Assembly (NCBI GenBank): GCA_022711435.1
Contig: JAKLFB010000036.1
Span: 1 to 56,174 of the forward strand
Direction: 5' to 3'
Source: Verrucomicrobiota bacterium
Lineage (GTDB): Bacteria; Verrucomicrobiota; Verrucomicrobiia; Limisphaerales; UBA1319
Length of the DNA stretch: 56,174 bases
The translations under genes and the position numbers were made by a program. Positions 37,687 through 49,402 of the stretch are shown one piece after another. Numbering within the stretch: the stretch's first letter is position 1; the number at the start of each line of letters is the position of its first letter. A model generated the notes under the pieces. The model was not told the origin of the DNA, ran no database searches, and saw nothing but the letters and a program-made list of their open reading frames with translations.

Positions 37687-37764
37687 AGTTTTCAGAGAGC
37701 AGAGGTTCTTTGAGCGCGGGCTGGTCTCAAGCCTCGTTGCGGCCGCCACCGGCGGCTGCGGTTG

Positions 37765-37836
<72 letters not shown>

Positions 37837-37878
37837 CCCGCTCGGAGGGCTCGGCCAGCGTCGGTGGCTTTGCGCGGC

Positions 37879-37955
37879 GGGCCTGTAGCTCAGTTGGTTA
37901 GAGCATGCGCTTGATAAGCGCAGGGTCACTGGTTCGAGCCCAGTCAGGCCCACCA
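37879..37955 (+). tRNA. tRNA-Ile (anticodon GAT)
   Basis: A 77-nt cloverleaf in the 16S-23S spacer. The acceptor GGGCCTG pairs with CAGGCCC, the anticodon loop is TTGATAA, and CCA is encoded (37953-37955). Ala-Ile order in the spacer is the reverse of the E. coli Ile-Ala arrangement. Confidence 0.97.
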
Positions 37956-37983
37956 CCCATCCGATTTTCCGGAGCGATCCGGT

Positions 37984-38007
37984 CGGTTCTTTGAAAACTA
38001 TACATAG
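37984..38007 (+). other. 5' strand of the 23S processing stem, with boxA-like core
   Basis: These 24 nt pair fully with 40984-41007 (three G-U wobbles). The strand contains TTCTTTGAAAA, a boxA-like element, so antitermination and processing signals overlap. Confidence 0.8.
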
Positions 38008-38071
38008 TTAGTATCGGGCAAATACAGTGAGTCGAGTGTAGCCTGCCCTCGTAGGAGGGCGGGCATGAGAG

Positions 38072-40961
<2,890 letters not shown>

Positions 40962-40983
40962 AATGACTCCTTGTCCGGGCTGG

Positions 40984-41007
40984 CTGTGTATAGTTTTCAG
41001 GGAACCG
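40984..41007 (+). other. 3' strand of the 23S processing stem
   Basis: Pairs with 37984-38007, enclosing 23S. It lies between the mature 23S end and 5S. Confidence 0.8.
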
Positions 41008-41024
41008 AGCGATCTTTGCGATTT

Positions 41025-41139
41025 TGTGGTGACCTTGAAGCGGTGGACCGACCCGATCCCATCCCGAATTCGGCCGTCAAACGCCGCGTTGCCGATGGTA
41101 GTGCATGTATAGCTTGTGCGAGAGTAGGTAGTCGCCACA
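41025..41139 (+). rRNA. rrf: 5S ribosomal RNA
   Basis: About 115 nt. The terminal helix TGTGGTGAC pairs with GTCGCCACA. The internal CCCGATCCCATCCCGAA block is the conserved loop B/helix III region. It is the last gene of the operon. Confidence 0.93.
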
Positions 41140-41150
41140 TTTAATAGTCT

Positions 41151-41191
41151 CAGCGGCCGGCGCGCACTGTTGCGCCGGCCGCTGATTTTTT
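41151..41191 (+). terminator. rRNA operon terminator
   Basis: A perfect 13-bp GC-rich stem (CAGCGGCCGGCGC with its complement at 41172-41184, 8-nt loop) followed by A and six T. It is the strongest intrinsic terminator in the window, 12 bp after 5S. Confidence 0.93.
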
Positions 41192-41269
41192 GGGGGGAGG
41201 GGGCGAGTGCGCCCTCGAGTGAGGGCGCCCGAACGCAAGCCGCCCCCAGAGAATCCCCGCCGGCGGAGA

Positions 41270-43468
41270 TCAGCCGCCGAAGGAGAAGACGAGGATCGAG
41301 AGCGGGGGGAGGGCGAACCGGCCGGACTGCGGCCGGCCATGGCCGGGGATTGGCTCGGTGTGGATTCCGCCCTGGTTGCCGAGATTGGAGCCGCCGTAGA
41401 TGGACGCGTCGCTGTTGAGCCGCTCGATCCAGAGCCCGGGCTGGGGCAGGCCGATGCGGTAGCCCTCGCGGTGGACGGGGGTGAGATTGAAGATGGCCAG
41501 CAGGGGTTTTTGGCCGTCGGGTTGCTGCCGGATAAAGGAGAGGATGGACTGGTCGTGGTCGGAGCAGTCGACCCAGTAGAATCCGCCGGAGTCGTAATCC
41601 GGCTCCCAGAGGGCCGGTTCGGACCGGTAGAGCCGGTTCAGGTCGGCGACGAACCGCTGGAGCCCGCGGTGGTAGGGGCCCATGTCGAGGAGGCGCCAGT
41701 CGACATCCTGGTCCGGGTTCCATTCCGAGCGCTGGCCGATCTCGCCGCCCATGAAAAGGAGCTTCTTGCCGGGGAACAGCCACTGGTAGCCGAGCAGGGC
41801 GCGCAGGTTGGCGAACTGCCGCCAGTCGTCGCCAGGCATTCGGCCGATGAGCGAGCCTTTGCCGTGAACGACCTCGTCGTGCGAGAGCGGGAGGATGAAG
41901 TTCTCGTGGTGGTGATAGAGCATGGCGAAGGTGAGGTCGTTCTGGTGGTGCCGCCGGTGGATGGGATCGCGCTGGAAGTAGCGGAGAGTGTCGTGCATCC
42001 ACCCCATGTTCCATTTGAAAGAAAAGCCGAGCCCGCCCAGGTAAGGCGGGCGGGTGACCAGCGGCCACGCGGTCGATTCCTCGGCGATGGTCATGACGCC
42101 GGGATGGCGGGTGTGGACGAGGTGGTTGAACTCGCGGAGGAACTCGATGGCCTCGAGGTTCTCGCGCCCTCCGTATCGGTTGGGGATCCAGTCGCCCTCC
42201 TTGCGGGAGTAATCGAGGTAGAGCATCGAGGCGACGGCATCGACCCGGAGGCCGTCGATGTGGAAGCGGTCGCACCAGAAAAGCGCGTTGGCGGTGAGGA
42301 AATTGCGGACCTCATGCCGTCCGAAGTTAAAGATGAGGGTGCCCCAGTCCCGGTGATGTCCCTGGCGGGGGTCTTCGTGCTCGTAGAGCGCGGTCCCATC
42401 GAACCGCGCCAAGGCCCACTCGTCGGACGGGAAGTGGGCCGGAACCCAGTCGACAATGACGCCGATGCCGGCCTCGTGGAGGGTGTTGACCAGGAACTGG
42501 AAATCGCCCGGGGTCCCGTATCGGGAGGTGGTGGCGTAGAACCCGGTCACCTGGTAGCCCCAGGAGGGGTAATAGGCGTGTTCGGCGACCGGGAGGAACT
42601 CGACATGGGTGAACCCCTCCCGGCGGAGGTAATCGACCAGGGGGCCCGCCAGCTCGCGGTAGCCGGGCGAATCCCCGGACGGCTTCTTTCGCCATGAGCC
42701 GAGGTGGATCTCGTAGATGCTGGCCGGCCCGCGCATGGGATTCACCGCCTGGCGCCGCTGGATCCAGGCATCGTCCGACCACGGCTCCGCGGGCGGATCC
42801 CACACCACGGCGGCGTTTCGAGGCGGGATTTCGAACAGGAATCCGTATGGATCGGTTTTGAGGACGAGCCCGCCATGGGCGCTGAGGATCTCGAACTTGT
42901 AGAGGGCGCCGTTGGACACGCCGGGGATGAAGATCTCCCAGACGCCGGAGGCGCCGAGGTTGCGCATGGGGTGCTGGCGTCCATCCCAGCCGTTGAAGCT
43001 GCCGACGACGCTGACGCGGCGGGCATTGGGGGCCCACACGGCGAAGCTGGCGCCCGACACGCCGTCGATCTGGCGGAGATGGGCGCCGAGCTTCTCGTGG
43101 ATCCGGCGCTCGTTGCCTTGGGCAAAGAGGAACAGATCGGTCGGGCCCAAAGTGGGAAGGAAGGAATAGGGATCGCGGGTGCGCCAGGATCGGCCCTGGG
43201 GATCGGTCACCACGAGGTCGTAGGCATAGACGCGCCGGGCCTGGCGGGAGACCCCCTCGAAGAGGTCCGAATCGCCGATGCGCTTGAGGGCGAACCGGGG
43301 CATTTGCGATTCGTGGGCGGGCTCGATGTGGACGCGGGCGGCCTGGGGCAGGCAGGCGCGGACGACGATGCCGGAGCCGTCGCCCAGGGGGTGCATGCCG
43401 AGCAGATCGTGGGGCGAACGGTGTTCGATCCGGGTCAGGCTGGCGAGCTCATGCGGAGTCAGGATCAT
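41270..43468 (-). CDS. glgB: 1,4-alpha-glucan branching enzyme
   Basis: A 732-residue GH13 enzyme of full family length. An N-terminal GlgB domain (1-105), a CBM48 domain (about 120-215, with FAVWAPNARRVSVVGSFNGW) and the catalytic barrel are all visible. The nucleophile Asp is in GLRVDAVASMLY near residue 410, the acid/base Glu in TIAEESTAWP near 463, and the third acid in LSHDEVVHGK near 530. It makes alpha-1,6 branches in glycogen. Its start overlaps the 3' end of the Fur-like gene by 20 bp, so the two are probably co-transcribed. Other glg genes are not in the window. Confidence 0.96.
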   Translation of the reverse strand: MILTPHELASLTRIEHRSPHDLLGMHPLGDGSGIVVRACLPQAARVHIEPAHESQMPRFALKRIGDSDLFEGVSRQARRVYAYDLVVTDPQGRSWRTRDPYSFLPTLGPTDLFLFAQGNERRIHEKLGAHLRQIDGVSGASFAVWAPNARRVSVVGSFNGWDGRQHPMRNLGASGVWEIFIPGVSNGALYKFEILSAHGGLVLKTDPYGFLFEIPPRNAAVVWDPPAEPWSDDAWIQRRQAVNPMRGPASIYEIHLGSWRKKPSGDSPGYRELAGPLVDYLRREGFTHVEFLPVAEHAYYPSWGYQVTGFYATTSRYGTPGDFQFLVNTLHEAGIGVIVDWVPAHFPSDEWALARFDGTALYEHEDPRQGHHRDWGTLIFNFGRHEVRNFLTANALFWCDRFHIDGLRVDAVASMLYLDYSRKEGDWIPNRYGGRENLEAIEFLREFNHLVHTRHPGVMTIAEESTAWPLVTRPPYLGGLGFSFKWNMGWMHDTLRYFQRDPIHRRHHQNDLTFAMLYHHHENFILPLSHDEVVHGKGSLIGRMPGDDWRQFANLRALLGYQWLFPGKKLLFMGGEIGQRSEWNPDQDVDWRLLDMGPYHRGLQRFVADLNRLYRSEPALWEPDYDSGGFYWVDCSDHDQSILSFIRQQPDGQKPLLAIFNLTPVHREGYRIGLPQPGLWIERLNSDASIYGGSNLGNQGGIHTEPIPGHGRPQSGRFALPPLSILVFSFGG

Positions 43469-43949
43469 GGGAGGCCGGTTTTCGGGGGTGGATGCATCGT
43501 CCGCGGCGATCGCGGCGAAGGCAAGAGGCGGTGAGCTGCAATCGCAGGTGGCTCATTCGAAAGCCGCGCTGGAGAGCGGTCTGGCTGGCCAGGCGCACGA
43601 TCGACTGGTTCTCGAACTCGAAGATGCGGCCGCAATCCTGGCAGATGATGTGGCTGTGGTCGGGGTGCTGATGGTAGTTCGGATCGTAGAACTTGCGGTT
43701 CCTGCCGAGGTCCATCTCGCGGAGAATGCCTTGCCGGGCCAGGAGGGCCAGTGCTCGATAGACCGTGGCCCGGGAGACGGTGGGGTCTTTCCGCCGCGAC
43801 CAGGCCAGCAGCTCCTCCGCAGTGAAATGCTGCCGGGTCTCCATGATCGCCGCCATGATCGCGCGCCGCTGCGGGGTGAGGCGAACGCGGCATTGAGCGA
43901 AGTGCGCCCGCCAATGCTCTCGAACCCGCTCTTGGGAGGCGGTCCGCAT
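43449..43949 (-). CDS. Fur-family transcriptional regulator
   Basis: A 166-residue metalloregulator. The winged helix covers about 20-85 (RLTPQRRAIMAAIMETRQHF, VSRATVYRALALLARQGIL). The dimerisation/metal domain has the His cluster at 93-100 (HQHPDHSH) and the Cys103-x-x-Cys106 zinc motif (CQDC). The second Cys pair is unusual: Cys143 and Cys152, seven residues apart (CLRRDRRGRC), instead of CxxC. It could be Fur, PerR or Zur type. It has a strong promoter, and its stop lies inside glgB. The start at 43949 is fixed by the promoter only one nucleotide upstream of the expected start site. Confidence 0.9.
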   Translation of the reverse strand: MRTASQERVREHWRAHFAQCRVRLTPQRRAIMAAIMETRQHFTAEELLAWSRRKDPTVSRATVYRALALLARQGILREMDLGRNRKFYDPNYHQHPDHSHIICQDCGRIFEFENQSIVRLASQTALQRGFRMSHLRLQLTASCLRRDRRGRCIHPRKPASHDPDSA

Positions 43950-43956
43950 GGGCAGG

Positions 43957-43984
43957 ATTATAGCCTCGATACACCCGGAGTCAA
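43957..43984 (-). promoter_or_regulatory. Promoter of the Fur-like gene
   Basis: On the minus strand TTGACT (43984-43979), 16-nt spacer, TATAAT (43962-43957), the best promoter match in the window. Expected transcription start 43950 is one base before the ATG at 43949, leaving no room for a ribosome binding site. Confidence 0.75.
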
Positions 43985-44100
43985 CGAAACGGAGCCCGCC
44001 AAGAAAGCGAGCATCGCGTGCTCGGCCGTGCACAGGGGCCCGGGCGGGGCCATCGGGAAGGCTTGACCGGGCGATCCCAGCAATTATTTTCCAGGGATAC

Positions 44101-45378
44101 TTGGATCGATTGCAGATTGAAATCGTCAACACGGGATCGGAGCTGATGCTGGGGCGGGTGCTGAACACTCACCAGCAATGGCTTTGCCGCCAGTTGTCCG
44201 ACGCCGGATACGAGGTGGTCCGGCAGGTGGCCGTTCCGGACGCGGCCGAGGCGATCGGCGAGGCCGTCGAGGAGGCATTGCAGCGCGCGGACCTGGTGTT
44301 GACGACGGGCGGTCTGGGGCCGACCTCGGACGATCTGACGCGGGCGGAGATCAGCCGGCGGCTCGGATTGGAGACGCATGTGGACCGGGGCGTGCTCGAA
44401 GTGATCGAGGAGTTCTTCCGGCGGCGGGGACGCGAGGTGCTCGAATCGGTGAAGGTGCAGGCACTGGTGCCGGAGGGCGCGGTCGTGCTGCCCAACGCGC
44501 ACGGGACGGCGCCAGGGCTGCGGATCGAGGTGCCATCCCGGGCGAGGGGCGGCGGCCGGGCCGCCCATGTGGTGTTGCTGCCGGGGCCGCCCCGGGAATT
44601 GCGTCCAATGTTTGCCGAGCAGGTGCTGCCGTGGCTGCTGCGGGCCTTCCCGCCGAGCGCGGAGCGGGCGGCCCGGGTGCTTCGCGCGGCTGGCTGGGGA
44701 GAATCGGCGATCGAGGAGACCATTGGCCCTGCGCTGGCCGGTCTGGTGGCGGAGGGATTGGTGCTCGGGTATTGCGCGCGGCCCGGCGATGTCGAGGTCC
44801 GGCTCGAGTCCCGAGGCGAAGGGGCCGCGGGGCGGGTGGCGGCCGCGGAGTCGGTGGTCCGCCATCGGCTGGGAGGCGCGATCTATGGGGCGGGCGAGGA
44901 GACGATGGAGGGGGTGACGGTGGGGATGCTGCGGGAGCGGGGTCGGACGCTGGCGGTGGCCGAGTCGTGCACGGGAGGGCTGGTGGCGCATCGCGTCACG
45001 AACGTGCCGGGGGCGTCGGAGGTCTTCCTGGCGGGCTGGGTGACCTACAGCAACGCGGCCAAGACGCGCTGGCTGGGCGTCCCGGCCCAGCTCTTGGCCG
45101 AGGAGGGGGCGGTGAGCGCGGCGGTGGCGCGGGCGATGGCCGAGGGCGTCCGGAAGGAGAGCGGAGCGGATTACGGGCTGGCGCTGACGGGGATTGCGGG
45201 GCCGGGTGGCGGGTCGCCGGCGAAGCCGGTGGGGACGGTCTTCATGGCTCTGGCGGAGGCGTGCGGGACGCGCGTGGAGCATCACCTCAACGCCATGGAT
45301 CGCGAGACGTTCAAGTGGATCGCATCGCAGCAGGCCCTGGACATGGCGCGCAGAGAGCTGATCGAGAGCGATGGCTGA
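44101..45378 (+). CDS. cinA: CinA-family protein (competence/damage-inducible; nicotinamide nucleotide amidase)
   Basis: A 425-residue two-domain protein. The N-terminal MoCF-like domain (about 5-170) has EIVNTGSELMLGRVLNTH and TTGGLGPTSDDLTR. The C-terminal CinA/PncC domain (about 270-420) has AESCTGGLVAHRVTNVPGAS, GWVTYSNAAKTRWLGV and ALTGIAGPGGGSPAKPVGTV. These domains act on ADP-ribose-type compounds and deamidate NMN in pyridine nucleotide salvage. The frame is open upstream to 43948, but TTG at 44101, preceded by AGGGA, matches the conserved start. Confidence 0.92.
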   Translation: MDRLQIEIVNTGSELMLGRVLNTHQQWLCRQLSDAGYEVVRQVAVPDAAEAIGEAVEEALQRADLVLTTGGLGPTSDDLTRAEISRRLGLETHVDRGVLEVIEEFFRRRGREVLESVKVQALVPEGAVVLPNAHGTAPGLRIEVPSRARGGGRAAHVVLLPGPPRELRPMFAEQVLPWLLRAFPPSAERAARVLRAAGWGESAIEETIGPALAGLVAEGLVLGYCARPGDVEVRLESRGEGAAGRVAAAESVVRHRLGGAIYGAGEETMEGVTVGMLRERGRTLAVAESCTGGLVAHRVTNVPGASEVFLAGWVTYSNAAKTRWLGVPAQLLAEEGAVSAAVARAMAEGVRKESGADYGLALTGIAGPGGGSPAKPVGTVFMALAEACGTRVEHHLNAMDRETFKWIASQQALDMARRELIESDG

Positions 45379-45406
45379 AAAAAAGCGCAGGCAACAGCGC
45401 CTGCGC
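45378..45406 (-). terminator. Terminator of the ferredoxin gene
   Basis: On the minus strand an 8-bp stem (GCGCAGGC with GCCTGCGC, 6-nt loop) followed by seven T. It touches the last base of cinA and may also end cinA transcription, though less well in that direction. Confidence 0.85.
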
Positions 45407-45433
45407 GAGCACGGGCCGAGGAGGGAACAATGG

Positions 45434-45667
45434 CTATTCGCCGTCGTCTCCGATCGCCTCGACGGGGCAGCCTTCCTTGGCTTCCTTGCACTGGGTCTCT
45501 TCCTCGGGGGTGGAAGGCTGTTTGGAGAGGTAGGAGTAGCCGCCCTCGTTGTTCCGGGTGAAATTCTGGGGCGCCGTTTCGCGGCAGAGATCGCAGTCGA
45601 TGCACTGGTTGTCGACGTAGTACTTGCCAGCGGCGTTGTCCGGGTATTTATTCGCTTTGTCAGCCAT
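45434..45667 (-). CDS. Single-cluster ferredoxin
   Basis: A 77-residue acidic protein. Cys22, Cys25 and Cys28 (CIDCDLC) plus Cys67 (GCPVEAI) are placed as ligands of one [4Fe-4S] cluster. Cys60 is extra and could support a disulfide, as in some monocluster ferredoxins. The usual second cluster motif is absent. It is a low-potential electron carrier. It is divergent from the cyclase gene with 65 bp between, and has its own terminator. Confidence 0.9.
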   Translation of the reverse strand: MADKANKYPDNAAGKYYVDNQCIDCDLCRETAPQNFTRNNEGGYSYLSKQPSTPEEETQCKEAKEGCPVEAIGDDGE

Positions 45668-45732
45668 AACTCAAGAATTCAATTTGCGAGGCAATATATG
45701 AAGTCGGCCGTGGAAAATAGCAAGAGCCATTT

Positions 45733-47721
45733 ATGAACGGGCAGCGGCCGGCTTTCACATTTCGGGCCAAGCTGATCCTGGTGATGCTGGCGATCGTGGT
45801 GGGGGTTGCGGGTGCGACGCTGTATGTGGCGCAGAACAAATTCCAGGAGGCGCACCAGCAGGTGTTCGAGACCCAATTCGCGACGCAGATCGAGTTCTTC
45901 TCCGAGCTGCAGCAGCAGCGATATGGGTGGGTGTCGGCGCGATGCGAGGAGCTGGCGCGGGACGATCGGCTGGCCGATGCGCTGCGCCGGGGCGATGTGG
46001 GCGGCGTGGGGCCGCTGGTGATGGGGCAACTGTTCGAGCTGGGATCGCTGGCCCGAGGCCGGAATCGTCCGGCGAAGGAGGGCGGGCCGCCGGGATCGGG
46101 AGGCATGCCCGGCGATGGGCGGGGGCCCGCGCGATTCGGCCAGGGGCCGCTGGAGGCGACCGGGCCGGGAGGCGCGCCGGGGCAGGGCCCGGGCCGTCCC
46201 GCCGGTCCGCAGGGCACCCGGCCCGAGGCGCCGCCGTTCATCCGACTGGTGGATGCGAAAGGGCGCGTGCTGGCGTCGCGCGAGCCGCGCACGGGCGAGT
46301 ATCGGTTTTTCCCGCCGGATCCAGCGGTTCCGGCGGAGGTGTTGTCGTGGTTCGAGGAGCTGCCGGCCGGGGAGATGCTGAAAGCGCAGACGGTGGGGTA
46401 CCTGAGCGTGTCGATGCCGCAGAGTCCGCGGCCTCAGGTGCGCGAGGTGTTCATCACGCCGGTGCGGGATGCGGGCAGCGGGGAGAGCCTGGGGGCGTTG
46501 GTGCTGGGGCTGCCGCTGCCGGACCTGGGAGAGCAGATCATCTTCGAGCTGAGCCGGCGGGGGCAGGGGGGCGAGATCCTGAGCGGCCTGTGGCTCGAGG
46601 GGCATCTCTTTTCGGGGACGGTGCCGGAGGATCATCTGGATGCGGTGGCCGGGGCGGTCACGGACCAGCTGCGGCGATCGTCGGACCCCCGCGGGCAATT
46701 CGTCCACGTCGTCAACGGGGTTCGCCACCGGGTGCTGTATCGGGTCCTGAATCCGGACTCGAAATTGCCGAAGGCCTGCCAGGTGAACCTGTATTCGCTG
46801 GCGGCGATGGAACGGGGAATGTCGGACCTCCGCTGGAAGATTGCGGTGTCGACGGGCGTGGCGATGCTCGGGGCGGTGGCGCTGGTCCTGCTGATCTCCT
46901 ACGGGCTGTCGGCGCCCATCCGCGATCTGGTGGCGGGCATCGAGCGGATTCACCGGGGCGATTTCAATGTTCGCCTGAAGATTCGCAGCCGGGACGAGTT
47001 CGGCTGGCTCACGGGCGCGTTCAACAGCATGGCCCAGGGGCTGGCGCTGAACGAGCGGTATCTGAACCTCCTGAACCGGCTGGTCGACCGGGGCGTCACG
47101 GAGCAGCTGGTGGCGACGGGGGCCGAGCTGGGCGGGGAGGTGAGGGAGGCCACCGTGCTGTTCTGCGACATTCGGAATTTCACCCTGCTGACCCAGAAAC
47201 GGGCGCCTGGGGAGGTCCTCCAGCTGCTGAACGAGCACATGACGGCCCTCACCGCCGCGGTCTTCGAGCACGGAGGCGTGGTCGACAAGTTCATGGGGGA
47301 TCAGATCATGGCGCTGTTCGGAGCCCCGAAGCGGCGGGGGGGCGAGCCCGAGCAAGCGGTGCGGTGCGCCTGGCGAATGCTCGAAGAGCGGCGCCGGCTC
47401 AACGACGGAGTGCACGCCCCGTGGGAGGTCGGCATCGGCATCGCGACAGGAGCCGTGCTGGCAGGCTGCGTGGGGTCGATCGACCGCTTGAACTACACGG
47501 TGCTGGGGGACCGGGTGAATCTGGCGGCGCGATTGTGCGATGCGGCCCAGCCGGGGGAGATCCTCGTGGATGCGGCCACGCGCGATCAGGCGGGCCCGGC
47601 GATCCAATACGAGCTGCGGACCGGTCTGCGTCTGAAGGGCATGCCGGACACCGTGTCGGCGTATCGGGTGGCGGGGTGCGGCCCGGGAGGGCCTTCGGGC
47701 GCCCTGCCGGAGAGCGCCTGA
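45733..47721 (+). CDS. Membrane-bound class III adenylate/guanylate cyclase with HAMP domain
   Basis: A 662-residue protein. TM helix 1 is at about 12-33 and TM helix 2 at about 370-394; between them is an extracytoplasmic sensor region. This region contains a Gly/Pro-rich low-complexity insert at about 112-165. A HAMP domain follows (about 390-445), then the class III cyclase domain (about 470-640). The metal-binding Asp479 (LFCDIRNFT) and Asp523 (KFMGDQIMALFG) are present, 44 residues apart as expected, and GVNLAARL-type sequence (DRVNLAARL) is near 596. It should make cAMP or cGMP in response to a periplasmic signal; which nucleotide cannot be decided here. Confidence 0.92.
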   Translation: MNGQRPAFTFRAKLILVMLAIVVGVAGATLYVAQNKFQEAHQQVFETQFATQIEFFSELQQQRYGWVSARCEELARDDRLADALRRGDVGGVGPLVMGQLFELGSLARGRNRPAKEGGPPGSGGMPGDGRGPARFGQGPLEATGPGGAPGQGPGRPAGPQGTRPEAPPFIRLVDAKGRVLASREPRTGEYRFFPPDPAVPAEVLSWFEELPAGEMLKAQTVGYLSVSMPQSPRPQVREVFITPVRDAGSGESLGALVLGLPLPDLGEQIIFELSRRGQGGEILSGLWLEGHLFSGTVPEDHLDAVAGAVTDQLRRSSDPRGQFVHVVNGVRHRVLYRVLNPDSKLPKACQVNLYSLAAMERGMSDLRWKIAVSTGVAMLGAVALVLLISYGLSAPIRDLVAGIERIHRGDFNVRLKIRSRDEFGWLTGAFNSMAQGLALNERYLNLLNRLVDRGVTEQLVATGAELGGEVREATVLFCDIRNFTLLTQKRAPGEVLQLLNEHMTALTAAVFEHGGVVDKFMGDQIMALFGAPKRRGGEPEQAVRCAWRMLEERRRLNDGVHAPWEVGIGIATGAVLAGCVGSIDRLNYTVLGDRVNLAARLCDAAQPGEILVDAATRDQAGPAIQYELRTGLRLKGMPDTVSAYRVAGCGPGGPSGALPESA

Positions 47722-47745
47722 GCCGGACCCGGCGGGGCGGCGGGA

Positions 47746-49305
47746 TCAGACGGGCTGGGGATTGCGCCAGGCGCGCCCTTGGCGCGCGAGGAGCTCCTCG
47801 GCGGCGCGGGGTCCCCAGGCGCCCGCCGGATAAAACTCGGCATCGGCCAGAGGGATGCCGTTCCAGGCGGCGCGGATGGGATCGACGATCGCCCATGCCG
47901 CTTCGACCTCGTCGCGCCGGATGAACAGCGTGGCATCGCCGGCGAGGGCATCGAGCAGGAGGCGCTCATAGGCCTCCGGCGTGTAGGCCTGGAACTCGGT
48001 GTGATAGCTGAAGTGCATCCGGACCGGGCGGAGGCGGAGGGCGGTTCCAGGGATTTTGCCGTTGAATCGCAGCGAGATGCCCTCGTCGGGCTGGAGGCGC
48101 AGCGTGAAGGCGTTGGCGTCGAGGAGCGGGCCGCATTGGGCGGCGAACAGGACGCGCGGAGGGGCGCGAAACTGGATCCGGACCTCGCTGGCATTGAGGG
48201 GCAGGTTCTTGCCCGTGCGGAGGTAGAATGGGACGTCCGCCCAGCGCCAGGTATCGATGAACAACTCGATGGCGACGTAGGTCTCGACCGAGGAATCGGG
48301 GGCGACCCTGGGCTCCTGGCGGTAGGCGGGCCGGGCCTGGCCGTCGATGGCGCCCGCCGCGTATTGCCCGCGGACAACCTGGCGGGCAACGGCGGCGGGG
48401 GGGATCCGGCGGATGCTTCGGAGGAGCTTGGTTTTCTCGTCGCGGATGGCTTCGGCATCGAGCGACACGGGAGGCTCCATGGCGATCAGCGCCAGGACTT
48501 GGAGAAGATGGTTTTGAACCATGTCGCGGAGTGCGCCCGCTTCCTCGTAGTAGCCGCCGCGGGGGCCGACGCCGGCCTTTTCCGAGACGGTGATCTGGAC
48601 ATGATCGATGGACTCGCGAGACCAGATCTGCTCGAAGATCGCGTTCGAGAACCGGAACATGAGGATGTTCTGGACGGTTTCCTTGCCCAGGTAATGGTCG
48701 ATGCGGAAGATCTGGGTCTCGTCGATGAATCGGAGGAGCTCCGCGTTGAGCGTGGCGGCCGACGGACGGTCGTGGCCGAACGGTTTTTCGACGACAACGC
48801 GCTGCCAGGCTTCCGGGGATCGGCCCCGCTCCAGGAGCCCGGCGCGGCAGAGGTTCTCGACGATGGGGCTGAACTGGCTGGGGGATGTGGCCAGGTAGAA
48901 CAGGATCCGGCGGGCCCATGGCATCTGCGCGCGCTCGCGGATGTGGCTGGCGAGCCGGCCGAATGCGGCGGGGTCCGTCAGGTCCCCCGTGCAGTAGCTG
49001 AGCCGGGCGGCGAACGAATCCCATGAAGCCGCCGGCAGGGACGAATGGGCGGGGAGGGCCGCGACGGTTTCGCGCAGCTCGGCCCGCCATGCCTCGTCCG
49101 ATTTGGTGCGCCGGGCCATTCCGACGATCTGGAACGGGGCCGGGAGAGCGCCGCGGTCATGCAGGCGGCTGAGCGCGGGAATCAATTTGCGGGCTGTCAG
49201 GTCGCCGCTTGCCCCCAGGATGACCAGCACGCACGGCTCGGCCGCCGTCCGGCCGTCATCGAGCTGGCAGACCAGCGACTCGTCTGCGGAAGCCATCGTT
49301 GTCAT
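47746..49305 (-). CDS. zwf: Glucose-6-phosphate 1-dehydrogenase
   Basis: A 519-residue enzyme of the oxidative pentose phosphate pathway. The NADP site is ILGASGDLTARKL near residues 29-41. VVEKPFGHD lies near 168 and the active-site RIDHYLGKE near 199-207. The C-terminal domain has FYLRTGKNLP near 355 and FNGKIPGT-type substrate-loop sequence. ATG at 49305 is preferred to an open upstream extension without similarity; ATG at 49296 is also possible. It is convergent with the cyclase, 24 bp apart. Confidence 0.95.
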   Translation of the reverse strand: MTTMASADESLVCQLDDGRTAAEPCVLVILGASGDLTARKLIPALSRLHDRGALPAPFQIVGMARRTKSDEAWRAELRETVAALPAHSSLPAASWDSFAARLSYCTGDLTDPAAFGRLASHIRERAQMPWARRILFYLATSPSQFSPIVENLCRAGLLERGRSPEAWQRVVVEKPFGHDRPSAATLNAELLRFIDETQIFRIDHYLGKETVQNILMFRFSNAIFEQIWSRESIDHVQITVSEKAGVGPRGGYYEEAGALRDMVQNHLLQVLALIAMEPPVSLDAEAIRDEKTKLLRSIRRIPPAAVARQVVRGQYAAGAIDGQARPAYRQEPRVAPDSSVETYVAIELFIDTWRWADVPFYLRTGKNLPLNASEVRIQFRAPPRVLFAAQCGPLLDANAFTLRLQPDEGISLRFNGKIPGTALRLRPVRMHFSYHTEFQAYTPEAYERLLLDALAGDATLFIRRDEVEAAWAIVDPIRAAWNGIPLADAEFYPAGAWGPRAAEELLARQGRAWRNPQPV

Positions 49306-49365
49306 GCGGGCTCGATGATGGCTGAAACGGGCTGGAACGTCGAGAGTTTCGGGCGCGCAGCCGGA

Positions 49366-49394
49366 TTGACGCCGCTGGCGGGATGCCGCACAAT
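49366..49394 (+). promoter_or_regulatory. Promoter candidate of the TolC-like gene
   Basis: TTGACG (49366-49371), 17-nt spacer, CACAAT (49389-49394). Expected start is 49401, two bases before the ATG at 49403. A GGAG lies between -10 and ATG but would be upstream of the transcript start. Confidence 0.5.
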
Positions 49395-49402
49395 GGAGCA
49401 TT

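Noticed and set aside
44060..44100. Leaderless promoter for cinA (TTGACC at about 44063)
   Set aside because: The -10 match is weak at every spacing and an AGGGA ribosome binding site precedes the TTG start, so an ordinary leader is more likely.
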